Assembly: GCA_964487355.1 (NCBI GenBank) | Contig: CAZAPS010000043.1 | Location: 1 to 11,056 of the forward strand | DNA: 11,056 bases | Direction of reading: 5' to 3' | Source of the DNA: JAXGYX01 sp964487355 | Lineage (GTDB): Bacteria > Bacillota > Clostridia > Saccharofermentanales > Fastidiosipilaceae | Shown: positions 1-6,453 of the stretch, one piece after another | Layout: the number at the start of each line of letters is the position of its first letter | Position numbering within the stretch: the stretch's first letter is position 1 | Program-made: the position numbers and the translations under genes | Notes under the pieces: generated by a model | The model's database searches: none | What the model was told of the DNA's origin: nothing | Seen by the model: the letters and a program-made list of their open reading frames with translations, nothing else

Positions 1-147
1 AAACGCCACGAGATATTGACGTCTATATAATTTGATAAACCATTTAAATCGCCGCTTAAGCTGACTCCACCTGGCCGGACACTGCTTGTTACTTTCAAAA
101 TCTCAATCACACGATCGCGTCACGGATTGAATATCATGGGCAAACGA
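1..147. other. Intergenic stretch at the window edge, no gene seen
   Basis: No credible reading frame is present here. It follows the stop codon of the leftward pseudouridine synthase gene. I see no stem with a T tract that would serve as its terminator. A perfect TATAAT occurs at 26-31 on the + strand but has no matching -35 and no gene in front of it. Confidence 0.5.
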
Positions 148-888
148 TCAGACTTGACTCTCTCGTTGACACAACAACTCTTCCAGATCCCGCATTTCTT
201 TAAACGTTAAGTCACGCCAGGCGCCCAGCTTCAAGTTGCCCAGTGTGATGTTCATGATGCGGACCCGTCTCAACGCCCTCACACGATAACCCAAATGCTC
301 ACACATTCGTCGGATCTGACGGTTGAGCCCCTGTGTCAGGACGATGCGAAATTCCGTCTCCTTGATCTGCCGGACTTTACAGGGCTTGGTGATCGTATCC
401 AGAATCGGCACACCGGACGCCATCGAGCGTAAGAACGCTTCGGTGATTGGCTTGTCCACCCGCACGACATACTCTTTTTCATGGCCATATTGGGCACGCA
501 AAATACGATTGACAATGCTTCCGTCATTGGTTAGCAAAATCAGTCCGGTCGACGCCTTGTCCAGTCGACCAATTGGGAAAATACGTTCTTTAAATCCTAA
601 GAAATCAATTATGTTGGCCGGATCTTCGCGGTCTGTCGTGCAGACCACTCCTTCCGGTTTGTTCAGCGCGATATAGATCGGCGCCGGCGCCTGTGTCAGG
701 CAGACCCGCTCTCCGTCCACCATAACCAGGTCTGATTCAGTCACCCGGGCTCCCAAATTGGCTTTTTCACCATTGATTTTGACTCTGCCTTCGCGAATCA
801 GCTCATCAGCCGCGCGGCGCGAACACAGTCCGGACTTTGCCAAAAAAACATTGATTCTCAGATCTTTTTTGTTCATCTCTTCCGTCAT
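148..888 (-). CDS. rluF: 23S rRNA pseudouridine synthase, RluF type
   Basis: This 246-residue enzyme is predicted to isomerise a uridine of 23S rRNA to pseudouridine (U2604 in E. coli RluF) in the cytoplasm. Residues about 11-57 form an S4 RNA-binding domain (RINVFLAKSGLCSRRAADEL). The RsuA/RluB/E/F catalytic motif is GRLDKASTGLILLTNDG at 107-123, with D110 the expected catalytic aspartate. The segments HEKEYVV (136-142), LTQGLNRQIRRMCEHLGY (184-201) and RIMNITLG (210-217) followed by GAWRDLT (222-228) resemble RluF more than RluB or RsuA. The frame is open further upstream to 999, but the ATG at 886-888 has a GGAG five bases before it, and the extra 37 residues resemble no S4-domain start. 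The ATG at 874-876 is a weaker alternative because its purine run is too close. Family assignment is firm; the exact target uridine is inferred. Confidence 0.9.
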   Translation of the reverse strand: MTEEMNKKDLRINVFLAKSGLCSRRAADELIREGRVKINGEKANLGARVTESDLVMVDGERVCLTQAPAPIYIALNKPEGVVCTTDREDPANIIDFLGFKERIFPIGRLDKASTGLILLTNDGSIVNRILRAQYGHEKEYVVRVDKPITEAFLRSMASGVPILDTITKPCKVRQIKETEFRIVLTQGLNRQIRRMCEHLGYRVRALRRVRIMNITLGNLKLGAWRDLTFKEMRDLEELLCQRESQV

Positions 889-893
889 ACACT

Positions 894-897
894 CTCC
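894..897 (-). promoter_or_regulatory. Ribosome binding site that sets the rluF start
   Basis: GGAG lies five bases upstream of the ATG at 886-888. It supports this start over the longer open frame that begins at 999. Confidence 0.6.
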
Positions 898-949
898 ATT
901 TTGCCTCTTCGCGGAACAAATGCCAGACCTCATTCTATACTGTCGGCGA

Positions 950-979
950 ATAATATTAAAGATCAACAACAAGGACCAA
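950..979 (-). promoter_or_regulatory. Candidate promoter of rluF
   Basis: On the minus strand a TTGGTC (974-979), an 18-base spacer and TATTAT (950-955) resemble a sigma-A promoter. Transcription would start near 943, about 55 bases before the chosen ATG. The -35 match is modest, so this is tentative. Confidence 0.3.
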
Positions 980-1009
980 CGGGTCAACCTCGCCGACAAT
1001 CTCTTCTCG

Positions 1010-1018
1010 TGCTAGAAT
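1010..1018 (+). promoter_or_regulatory. Candidate extended -10 promoter of the histidinol-phosphatase gene
   Basis: TGC followed by TAGAAT fits an extended -10 element. No good -35 is visible 16-18 bases upstream. A start near 1025 would leave a leader of about 22 bases, enough for the AAGGAG at 1035-1040. Confidence 0.3.
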
Positions 1019-1046
1019 TAGCTGACTATATTATAAGGAGTAATTT

Positions 1047-1928
1047 ATGTTTAAAAACGCCATGATCGATTCACACAACCATACGCGAAAATACTCGATG
1101 GACGGTGTGCAGTCGCTCGACCAATTGGTCGATGACGCCATCGCTATCGGCTTAAAGGGCGCGGTCGTAACTGAGCATTACGACAAAGACATGGTGGACG
1201 GTCAGGTCCTACAGGAGATCAGTCCATTCGGCGAACCACACCCCGGTGAGTGGGTCTTCGACATATCCGCCTATTTTGAGACGATGTTCGCCAAGCAAAA
1301 AGATTTACAGGAGCGGCAGGTCGATTTTGAGCTCCTGACCGGTATCGAGTTGGGCTACCTGCCTCATCTGTCCAACGATTTGGATCAGCTGGTGAACTCA
1401 TATCCTTTCGATTGTGTGATCGCCTCGATCCACACCCTCGACAACAAAGATATCTATGGTGTCAAAGACCTCTCAACCCGCCCCAAAGAGCAGCTTTACG
1501 CCGACTATCTGGAAGTGATGCTGGACATGCTGAACCGCCAAAAGCAGCTCGATGTCCTGGCGCACTATGACTTCATCGCCCGAGTCGCCGGCTACGCCGA
1601 CAGCCGATTCTATTATCGGGAATTTCCCGACCATTTCGATGAGATTTTTCGAACCATGATCGAAAACGATGTCAGCCTGGAGCTCAACACCCGGTCGCGT
1701 TACCGAAGCATAAATGGAGGAGATGGCGACCCGGGGTTGCCGGACAGCGATCTCATCCATCGTTATTTGGAACTGGGCGGAGAATTCATCACAGTCAGCT
1801 CTGATTCTCATGACAGCGGTGACGTCGGACGTCTGATCAAAGAAACGTCATCCTGGCTCAAGCATCTGGGTGTAGACAGGCTCACGACTTTCAAAAATCG
1901 CCGGCCGGTCTTCATTCCGATCGAATAA
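1047..1928 (+). CDS. PHP-family histidinol-phosphatase (HisJ/HisK-like)
   Basis: The 293-residue protein belongs to the PHP metallo-phosphoesterases. Its likely reaction is hydrolysis of L-histidinol phosphate to histidinol, the penultimate stage of histidine synthesis, in the cytoplasm. The metal-binding set is complete: HNH at 10-12 (H10, H12), TEH with H44, GIE with E101, SIH with H129, LAHYD with H173 and D175, and SSDSHD with D253 and H255. The pattern of a short N-terminal DSHNH followed by S-M-D-G matches HisJ-type enzymes. Length is slightly above the usual 260-280 residues. The ATG at 1047 has AAGGAG six bases upstream (1035-1040). The gene stands alone: no other histidine gene lies in the window, and it is divergent from rluF. 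Related PHP phosphatases of other specificity exist, so the substrate is inferred. Confidence 0.82.
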   Translation: MFKNAMIDSHNHTRKYSMDGVQSLDQLVDDAIAIGLKGAVVTEHYDKDMVDGQVLQEISPFGEPHPGEWVFDISAYFETMFAKQKDLQERQVDFELLTGIELGYLPHLSNDLDQLVNSYPFDCVIASIHTLDNKDIYGVKDLSTRPKEQLYADYLEVMLDMLNRQKQLDVLAHYDFIARVAGYADSRFYYREFPDHFDEIFRTMIENDVSLELNTRSRYRSINGGDGDPGLPDSDLIHRYLELGGEFITVSSDSHDSGDVGRLIKETSSWLKHLGVDRLTTFKNRRPVFIPIE

Positions 1929-1930
1929 AA

Positions 1931-1982
1931 CGCTCCTCCCATGACCTTCGCGGATTTAAATCCATCAGGTTTTGGAGGAGCG
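1931..1982. terminator. Branched hairpin between convergent genes
   Basis: A perfect 9-bp outer stem pairs CGCTCCTCC (1931-1939) with GGAGGAGCG (1974-1982). Inside it, ACCT (1944-1947) can pair with AGGT (1967-1970), and the 12-base palindrome at 1952-1963 can form a small inner helix. On the minus strand the stem is followed by TTTTATT, so it most likely ends the sulfite reductase transcript, whose last stop lies about 46 bases upstream. On the plus strand the stem begins two bases after the histidinol-phosphatase stop but lacks a T tract. The T tract is short, so efficiency is uncertain. Confidence 0.5.
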
Positions 1983-2028
1983 AATCAGTTGTTTAAGAAT
2001 TCATTTCAGTTGTCAGGCCTTGATCAGG

Positions 2029-3015
2029 TCAGAGCGTCATCTCCGCGTATTTGACACCTTTCCAATAAATTGGATTATAGACCACGGCGCCTTCCGGCAA
2101 CTCGACACCTTTCAGCGCCCACTTCTTATACTCTTCAAATCCGGTGCGGTCGATTATGTAGCCGATGTGCTCTTTGCCGCCCGGCGCGTTCGGATCGATA
2201 TACTTAGTCACGTAATCATATGTGTTCATGATGATTTTGACGATGCTGTCCTCATCGATCCATTTGACGAAGTCCTCGCCCAGGCGCGGATTTCGTTTGC
2301 CGGTGCGGCCCATCAGTGTCAGCCGATATCTCTTCTCCGCACCCTCGCCGCGGATCCAGGCCCTCATCGGGCAGTTCAGCACACATTCGCCACAACCGAT
2401 GCATTTTTCCTCATTGCGCGCCGGGCGATCATTGATCATCTCAATCGCGCGCACTGATTTTGTGCGACAGTATTTTTCGCAGGCTCCACAAGTGACACAG
2501 CGAGTGGGGTCGAGCTTTGGCAAGGTCATCCCCATGATGCCAAAGTCATGCATCCGGACTTTGGCGCAGTCATTTGGACAACCGGTCAAAGCTACTTTAA
2601 AGTGCAGATCGTGTGGGAAAACCGATTTCTCGATACGCTGGGCGAACGCCGTGGTGTCGTAGCAGGCATATGGACAGACACGGTTGCCGACGCAGGCCGT
2701 GATGTTGCGGGTGCCCGCCGCGAAATAGCCGGTTCCCTTCTCGTTTGGTTGATTGATATCCAATCCTTCGATGATCGGCTGCAGGCGCTCATTGACCGCC
2801 GGCATCGCCTCAAACGGAATACCGGGAAGCTCAAATCCCTGGCGAGAGGTGATGTGCACCGTTCCATTGCCGAATTCTTTCGCGATGTCGGCGATTTTGA
2901 TCATGATATCCGAATCCAGATGTCCTCCGGGAACACGCACACGACTGGCGGTCACACCTCTGACTTTGGTGACACGAAACGCGTTTTTCTTTAACGCCTT
3001 AGTATTGATATCCAT
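2029..3015 (-). CDS. asrC: Anaerobic sulfite reductase subunit C (siroheme catalytic subunit)
   Basis: AsrC (328 residues; the Salmonella protein is of similar length) is the catalytic subunit that reduces sulfite to sulfide with six electrons. Residues about 10-70 resemble the nitrite/sulfite reductase ferredoxin-like half domain, with a TSRQGFELPGI segment at 56-66. The siroheme/[4Fe-4S] ligands are C108 and C114 (C-X5-C) and C146 and C150 (TGCPNDC). Two ferredoxin-type [4Fe-4S] motifs follow: C173, C176, C179, C183 and C205, C208, C211, C215. All expected cysteines are present, so the enzyme looks intact. It is the last gene of the operon, 17 bases after asrB. Its AAGGAGG (3028-3034) overlaps the asrB stop codon and sits an unusually long 12 bases before the ATG, which may lower its translation relative to asrB. 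Confidence 0.95.
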   Translation of the reverse strand: MDINTKALKKNAFRVTKVRGVTASRVRVPGGHLDSDIMIKIADIAKEFGNGTVHITSRQGFELPGIPFEAMPAVNERLQPIIEGLDINQPNEKGTGYFAAGTRNITACVGNRVCPYACYDTTAFAQRIEKSVFPHDLHFKVALTGCPNDCAKVRMHDFGIMGMTLPKLDPTRCVTCGACEKYCRTKSVRAIEMINDRPARNEEKCIGCGECVLNCPMRAWIRGEGAEKRYRLTLMGRTGKRNPRLGEDFVKWIDEDSIVKIIMNTYDYVTKYIDPNAPGGKEHIGYIIDRTGFEEYKKWALKGVELPEGAVVYNPIYWKGVKYAEMTL

Positions 3016-3027
3016 AGCTTGGCGATC

Positions 3028-3034
3028 CCTCCTT
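3028..3034 (-). promoter_or_regulatory. Ribosome binding site of asrC with long spacing
   Basis: A consensus AAGGAGG overlaps the TAA stop of asrB (3033-3035). It lies 12 bases before the asrC ATG, longer than the usual 5-9. No closer in-frame start is available, so translation of asrC may depend on ribosomes finishing asrB. Confidence 0.6.
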
Positions 3035-3827
3035 AATCTATCAACGTCTTGCCCTTTGTGTAATTGAACACCGGGCCGTCCACGCAGATGTACACGTCAT
3101 TGATCTTACAGTGACCACATTTGCCGATCCCACAACACATTTTGCGTTCCAGAGAGATCCAGATATTCTCTTCGGGGAAACCAATCTCCATCAGTCCCAT
3201 AGTGGTAAATCTCATCATCGCCGGCGGGCCGACGACGATGGCTACGGCCTCTTCGATATTCTCAATATTCAGCTGCGGAATGAACTCTGTGACCAGGCCG
3301 ACTTGACAGGACACATCGGTGTCCGCGCAATCCACCGTTAAAATGATCTCACTGGTTTGTTTCCAGCGTCCAATATCCTCAAAGAACAAAATATCCGCGG
3401 GTGATTTAAAGCCGACGATGGCGGTCAGGCTTTTCACCTCATCAGGGTTGCTCGCGAAATGATCGACGACCTCTCTTACCGGCGAAAGACCGGTCCCTCC
3501 CGCGATCACGATCAGCTCTTTGCCTCTATAGTCATCCAGGTCGAAACCGTTGCCATAAGGTCCGCGCATAAACAGTTTATCGCCGACGTACTGCTCAAAC
3601 ACCTCGTTTGTGACTTTGCCGACACGACGAATGGTCAGGTCGACATAATCTTCCCCAATGCCTGAAACAGAAATTGGCGCTTCGCCATACTTGGGCAAAG
3701 AGACTTCAAAAAACTGGCCCGGCTTCACATCGCCATCGTAGGACATACGGAAGGTGTATTCAATATCCGTATGCTTTTGAACCGACATGATGTTGGAAGC
3801 GAAAGGAATATATTCATTATGCTTCAT
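3033..3827 (-). CDS. asrB: Anaerobic sulfite reductase subunit B (FAD/NAD(P)H, [2Fe-2S])
   Basis: AsrB (264 residues) is the flavin-containing electron-transfer subunit. It resembles ferredoxin reductase and PyrK proteins, and it takes electrons from a reduced pyridine nucleotide and passes them to AsrA and AsrC. The N-terminal beta-barrel flavin domain covers about 1-100 (PGQFFEVSLP at 36-45, RGPYGNGF at 88-95). The nucleotide-binding half begins at IAGGTGLSPVREV (108-120) and includes VVGPPAMM (198-205). The C-terminus carries the [2Fe-2S] motif C232-X4-C237-X2-C240-X7-C248. The ATG overlaps the asrA stop in ATGA (3824-3827), a classic translational-coupling junction. A GGAGG lies 10 bases upstream, within the asrA coding end. 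The gene is complete with all key motifs. Confidence 0.95.
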   Translation of the reverse strand: MKHNEYIPFASNIMSVQKHTDIEYTFRMSYDGDVKPGQFFEVSLPKYGEAPISVSGIGEDYVDLTIRRVGKVTNEVFEQYVGDKLFMRGPYGNGFDLDDYRGKELIVIAGGTGLSPVREVVDHFASNPDEVKSLTAIVGFKSPADILFFEDIGRWKQTSEIILTVDCADTDVSCQVGLVTEFIPQLNIENIEEAVAIVVGPPAMMRFTTMGLMEIGFPEENIWISLERKMCCGIGKCGHCKINDVYICVDGPVFNYTKGKTLID

Positions 3828-4837
3828 TTACCCGACACCTCCTTCACCGCGTCGTTTAATCGATTGATTATATGCGAAAAACTAATATATTCCGGACACA
3901 CGTCATCACAGCGCCCGCAACCAATGCACATATGGTAGCCGTACCGCTGTTTGAAATCCAAGACTTTATGCAACGTCTTGAAACGCATACGTTGGCCGTT
4001 TTTGCGACGATACGATCCGCCGCCGGCGACATCGGTAAATCCATCGACCATGCAGGACGCCCAGACCCTGCGCCGCTCACCGGACTTTCCGTTGTCCGTG
4101 TAGAAAATATCCTGCATCGAGAAACAGGTACAGGTTGGGCAGCTATAATTACAGCGCCCACAGGCGATACAACGAGTGTCATACTCTTCCCATATCGTGC
4201 TGTTGGTGACCCGCGCGTCCAAATCCTTGGGAATGGACACCCGCACCTTCGTCTCGGTCACATGCCGCGGCTCGACGTCCAGCGATTCCTCGGCGTGGCG
4301 CTCAAATAGCTCAGTCCATTCGGACAGTTTGCAGTCCATATAATAGGACCCGTCCACCGCGTCCAGGCTGGCGTCATAATCGGTGCTGATGTTCGCCTCC
4401 ATGTCGACACAAAAGCAATTCTCAAACGCAGTTTCACAACCGATCAGCACAAACTTGGCCACATCCCGCAGCCGGCTGTAGTAGAAGTCATCTGTCACGT
4501 TTCTCTTGTAGATCTCATCCAGACGTTGCACCGCGTGCAGATCACAGCTGCGCAGAAAGATGATGATCTCACGCACATCCCCATCCGCCACCTTCACATC
4601 GTCTTCGGTAAAAAAGAAAAGTGTTTCAGAAATGGGAAGCACAGCTTCCTTGAATGTGTGGCTGCTCTTTTCAGCCAACTCCATCTCGCCCACCGTCTTG
4701 ACTTCACCGTAGCGAATGGAATCGGTGTCCGAAAACTCCCCTTCCAACTCGTAGCGACGGGGCGCGAATAATTTGTACTGTTGGCCGAGTTCAGCCAGCA
4801 CGGTATTCAAACCGTCCTCAGTAAACTTGTAACCCAT
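3824..4837 (-). CDS. asrA: Anaerobic sulfite reductase subunit A (two [4Fe-4S] clusters)
   Basis: AsrA (337 residues) is the ferredoxin-like subunit that relays electrons within the AsrABC sulfite reductase complex. Residues 1-210 form the 4Fe-4S dicluster-associated domain shared with hydrogenase and heterodisulfide reductase beta-type subunits (IIIFLRSCDLHAVQRLDEIY, about 91-110). Two [4Fe-4S] motifs follow: C223, C226, C229, C233 (CIACGRCNYSCP) and C304, C307, C310, C314 (CIGCGRCDDVCP). Further cysteines at 98, 134, 141, 143, 236 and 238 may bind or tune clusters. The ATG has AAGGAG (4846-4851), which overlaps the stop codon of the FNT channel gene 12 bases upstream, so the two are probably co-transcribed. 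The next gene, asrB, overlaps by 4 bases. Confidence 0.95.
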   Translation of the reverse strand: MGYKFTEDGLNTVLAELGQQYKLFAPRRYELEGEFSDTDSIRYGEVKTVGEMELAEKSSHTFKEAVLPISETLFFFTEDDVKVADGDVREIIIFLRSCDLHAVQRLDEIYKRNVTDDFYYSRLRDVAKFVLIGCETAFENCFCVDMEANISTDYDASLDAVDGSYYMDCKLSEWTELFERHAEESLDVEPRHVTETKVRVSIPKDLDARVTNSTIWEEYDTRCIACGRCNYSCPTCTCFSMQDIFYTDNGKSGERRRVWASCMVDGFTDVAGGGSYRRKNGQRMRFKTLHKVLDFKQRYGYHMCIGCGRCDDVCPEYISFSHIINRLNDAVKEVSGK

Positions 4838-4849
4838 TAAACCGTCTCC

Positions 4850-5614
4850 TTATTCTTTATTTTTCGCGATTTGATGATAGGGAAAGGCGACAAACAAAAT
4901 CCCACCGATCATATTGCCCAAAGTGACCACCAGAATGTTGTAGAAATATCCAGCCACGCTCACCGCCGCGCCCATTGGGGACAACAGAGAGATTGTTAGC
5001 GTTGTCATGTTCGCGACGCTGTGCTCCAAACCAACTGTGATGAATACAAACAGGCACCAAAAAATCATGATCAGTTTGCCGCTTTCGCTCTTGCAGCGAA
5101 ATGTGCACCAGACCGCCAGGCAGACCAACATGTTGCACAGCAGGGCACGGAACAACAGCGGCACGAACGGCGCGGCCATTTTCGCCGCGGAGGCGTCCGC
5201 GATGAACTGTCCAACCGCTCCCTGCGCCAGACCCGTCGCCCAAAACACTACCGCGAGCAGGGCGGATCCGACCCAGTTACCCAGCCAACAAACCAGCCAC
5301 AGCTTCAGAGTCTCACCGAACCCAACCGTCTTTTTCAGAAGGCCCAGTGACATAACCAAATTATTGCCGGTAAAAAGCTCACTGCCCGCCATGACCACCA
5401 GACTCAACGCGACACCGAAGGTTGCTCCCATGACAATCTTTGTCGCGGGCGCGCCGCCCAGCGACCCACCGGCCGTGAACGCCAACAGCACACCGAATCC
5501 GACATAAACTCCAGCCAGCATCGCCGAAATAAAATATCCCAGGGGATTTTTCTTCAGTAACGCCGATTTGCTGCGCGCCGCGTTTGCCACGGCGCCGACC
5601 TCTTCAGAAAACAT
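4850..5614 (-). CDS. FNT-family channel, probable hydrosulfide (HS-) channel
   Basis: This 254-residue integral membrane protein belongs to the formate/nitrite transporter family, whose members form pentamers of six-helix protomers. Six hydrophobic stretches can be placed at roughly 26-48, 59-78, 104-126, 150-171, 180-196 and 215-245. Family landmarks are GSELFTGNN at 77-85, RALLCNMLVCLAVW at 156-169, and GLEHSVANM at 195-203 with H198, the conserved pore histidine. It is the first gene of the asr operon and precedes asrA by 12 bases. In Clostridioides difficile an FNT gene beside asrABC encodes the HSC channel, which exports the HS- made by the reductase; the same role is inferred here from context. 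Formate or nitrite transport is possible but less likely. AAGGAGG at 5621-5627 lies six bases before the ATG. Confidence 0.88.
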   Translation of the reverse strand: MFSEEVGAVANAARSKSALLKKNPLGYFISAMLAGVYVGFGVLLAFTAGGSLGGAPATKIVMGATFGVALSLVVMAGSELFTGNNLVMSLGLLKKTVGFGETLKLWLVCWLGNWVGSALLAVVFWATGLAQGAVGQFIADASAAKMAAPFVPLLFRALLCNMLVCLAVWCTFRCKSESGKLIMIFWCLFVFITVGLEHSVANMTTLTISLLSPMGAAVSVAGYFYNILVVTLGNMIGGILFVAFPYHQIAKNKE

Positions 5615-5689
5615 GTTTCGCCTCCTTCACTCCTTTGAAGATCACGATCCGTATCACCCTTCTTTCCTGTACACTTTTCTTTACAATTT

Positions 5690-5714
5690 GTGATGAAAAA
5701 CGCTCTTTCATCAC
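5690..5714. promoter_or_regulatory. 9-bp inverted repeat in the leader of the channel/asr operon
   Basis: GTGATGAAA (5690-5698) and TTTCATCAC (5706-5714) are perfect inverted copies separated by 7 bases. The repeat lies just downstream of the predicted operon promoter, about +12 to +36, where a bound repressor could block transcription. The TGTGATG half is loosely reminiscent of CRP/FNR-family sites, but spacing differs. Read on the plus strand, the same hairpin is followed by eight T residues (5715-5722) and looks like an intrinsic terminator, although no plus-strand gene lies upstream. Operator, leader hairpin and antisense terminator all remain possible. Confidence 0.5.
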
Positions 5715-5732
5715 TTTTTTTTGTTGAATATG

Positions 5733-5761
5733 ATAATAACATAAGAAAAATTGTTCTTTAA
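5733..5761 (-). promoter_or_regulatory. Candidate promoter of the channel/asrABC operon
   Basis: On the minus strand TTAAAG (5756-5761), a 17-base spacer and TATTAT (5733-5738) fit a sigma-A promoter. A TG at 5740-5741 one base before the -10 makes it an extended -10. Transcription would begin near 5726, giving a leader of about 110 bases. The region is strongly A+T rich compared with the genes around it. Confidence 0.5.
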
Positions 5762-5864
5762 GCATAAATAGGCAGAAAACGTGTAAATTTTCGAGATATC
5801 TCACTTTATGAAGCGATTGAGGACATATGTCTGTTTCGCACAGCCAAATCATCCTGCGCGCAAC

Positions 5865-5894
5865 AAAAAAGACGAAAGATCAATCTCTCGTCTT
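5865..5894 (-). terminator. Intrinsic terminator after the VOC gene
   Basis: On the minus strand AAGACGA (5888-5894) pairs with TCGTCTT (5869-5875). The stem can extend by a further short helix (AGA/TCT) across one mismatch, leaving a 4-base loop. The stem runs straight into a TTTTTTG tract (5864-5870). It sits about 55 bases beyond the VOC gene stop and would insulate the channel/asr operon from upstream transcription. Confidence 0.7.
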
Positions 5895-5948
5895 CGGTTG
5901 ATTGTCAGGTGTGCGCGACAACTAAAAGAGTGCCGCCTCAATAGAGGA

Positions 5949-6305
5949 TTAAAACGATCTTAATTGGATGGAGACCCCGTCCGGATCATAGACATAGAAA
6001 TAGCGCGTGCCGTCTCCCGGCACCTGTATCGGTGACGGATTCAGTCCCAGTTCATCCGCCAGCCGCTGTTTCTCATCGATTTGATCCGACGCGAAGCAAA
6101 TAAACATCCCTTTGCCCTCAAAGGTTTGACCGCCCGGCTGATGAATCAACTCAATCTCGGTCTCTCCCTCTCCGTTGGTTAAAAAGCAAAGCTCAATCTC
6201 GCCGTGTGTGAACCGTCTGGAAATACTCAGCTCAGTAATGGTCTGATAAAAATCAATCGATTTTTCCAAATCTTTGACACGCAATGTGATGTGTTGAATA
6301 TGCAT
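5949..6305 (-). CDS. VOC-fold (glyoxalase/bleomycin-resistance-like) small protein
   Basis: The 118-residue protein has the single vicinal-oxygen-chelate domain: MHIQHITLRVKDLEKSIDFYQ at the start, then an ELCFLTNG strand, TEIELIH (49-55), GMFICFASD (66-74) and YVYDPDGVSIQL at the end. H5 and E52 fit two of the four usual metal ligands. The other two are replaced: F68 stands where His is usual and Q114 where Glu is usual. Metal-dependent glyoxalase activity is therefore doubtful. A binding or non-catalytic role, or a divergent enzyme, is as likely. A GAGAGG-type site lies about six bases before the ATG. The gene appears monocistronic, with its own terminator downstream. The fold is confident, the substrate unknown. 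Confidence 0.8.
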   Translation of the reverse strand: MHIQHITLRVKDLEKSIDFYQTITELSISRRFTHGEIELCFLTNGEGETEIELIHQPGGQTFEGKGMFICFASDQIDEKQRLADELGLNPSPIQVPGDGTRYFYVYDPDGVSIQLRSF

Positions 6306-6453
6306 GACAATACCTCTCTAATCCTATAATCTGTTTGACCGTGCTCATCTGCCGATTTTACCACAATCCTCGTGTATCAAGGGCGTGTCGCCAAGCGCCG
6401 ATCCTTGACCCCGTCCTTTTCAAAATGGCAAGCGCTGTCCGCCATCAATCCGT

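Larger units (their letters stand above)
5615..5948. other. Intergenic region upstream of the channel/asr operon
   Basis: This 334-base gap holds the VOC-gene terminator, the candidate operon promoter, the inverted repeat and the channel ribosome binding site. A short open frame crosses it on the minus strand (start near 5852, running into the channel gene), but it spans the promoter elements, has no ribosome binding site and looks like no known protein. Confidence 0.6.

Noticed and set aside
26..31. Perfect TATAAT on the plus strand
   Set aside because: No -35 match at the right distance and no gene downstream on that strand.
889..999. 37-residue N-terminal extension of the pseudouridine synthase
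   Set aside because: The extension does not look like an S4-domain lead-in, it covers the likely promoter region, and the internal ATG has a good GGAG.
2222..2994. Two plus-strand open frames of about 147 codons opposite asrC
   Set aside because: They are shadows of the asrC frame, whose cysteine motifs make the minus-strand gene certain.
5604..5852. Possible 82-residue leader protein upstream of the channel gene
   Set aside because: It crosses the predicted promoter and inverted repeat, has no ribosome binding site and no sequence resemblance.
6382..6392. Short GGCG/CGCC inverted repeat after the hemerythrin/PAS gene
   Set aside because: A 4-bp stem with a 3-base loop and no T tract is too weak to call a terminator.
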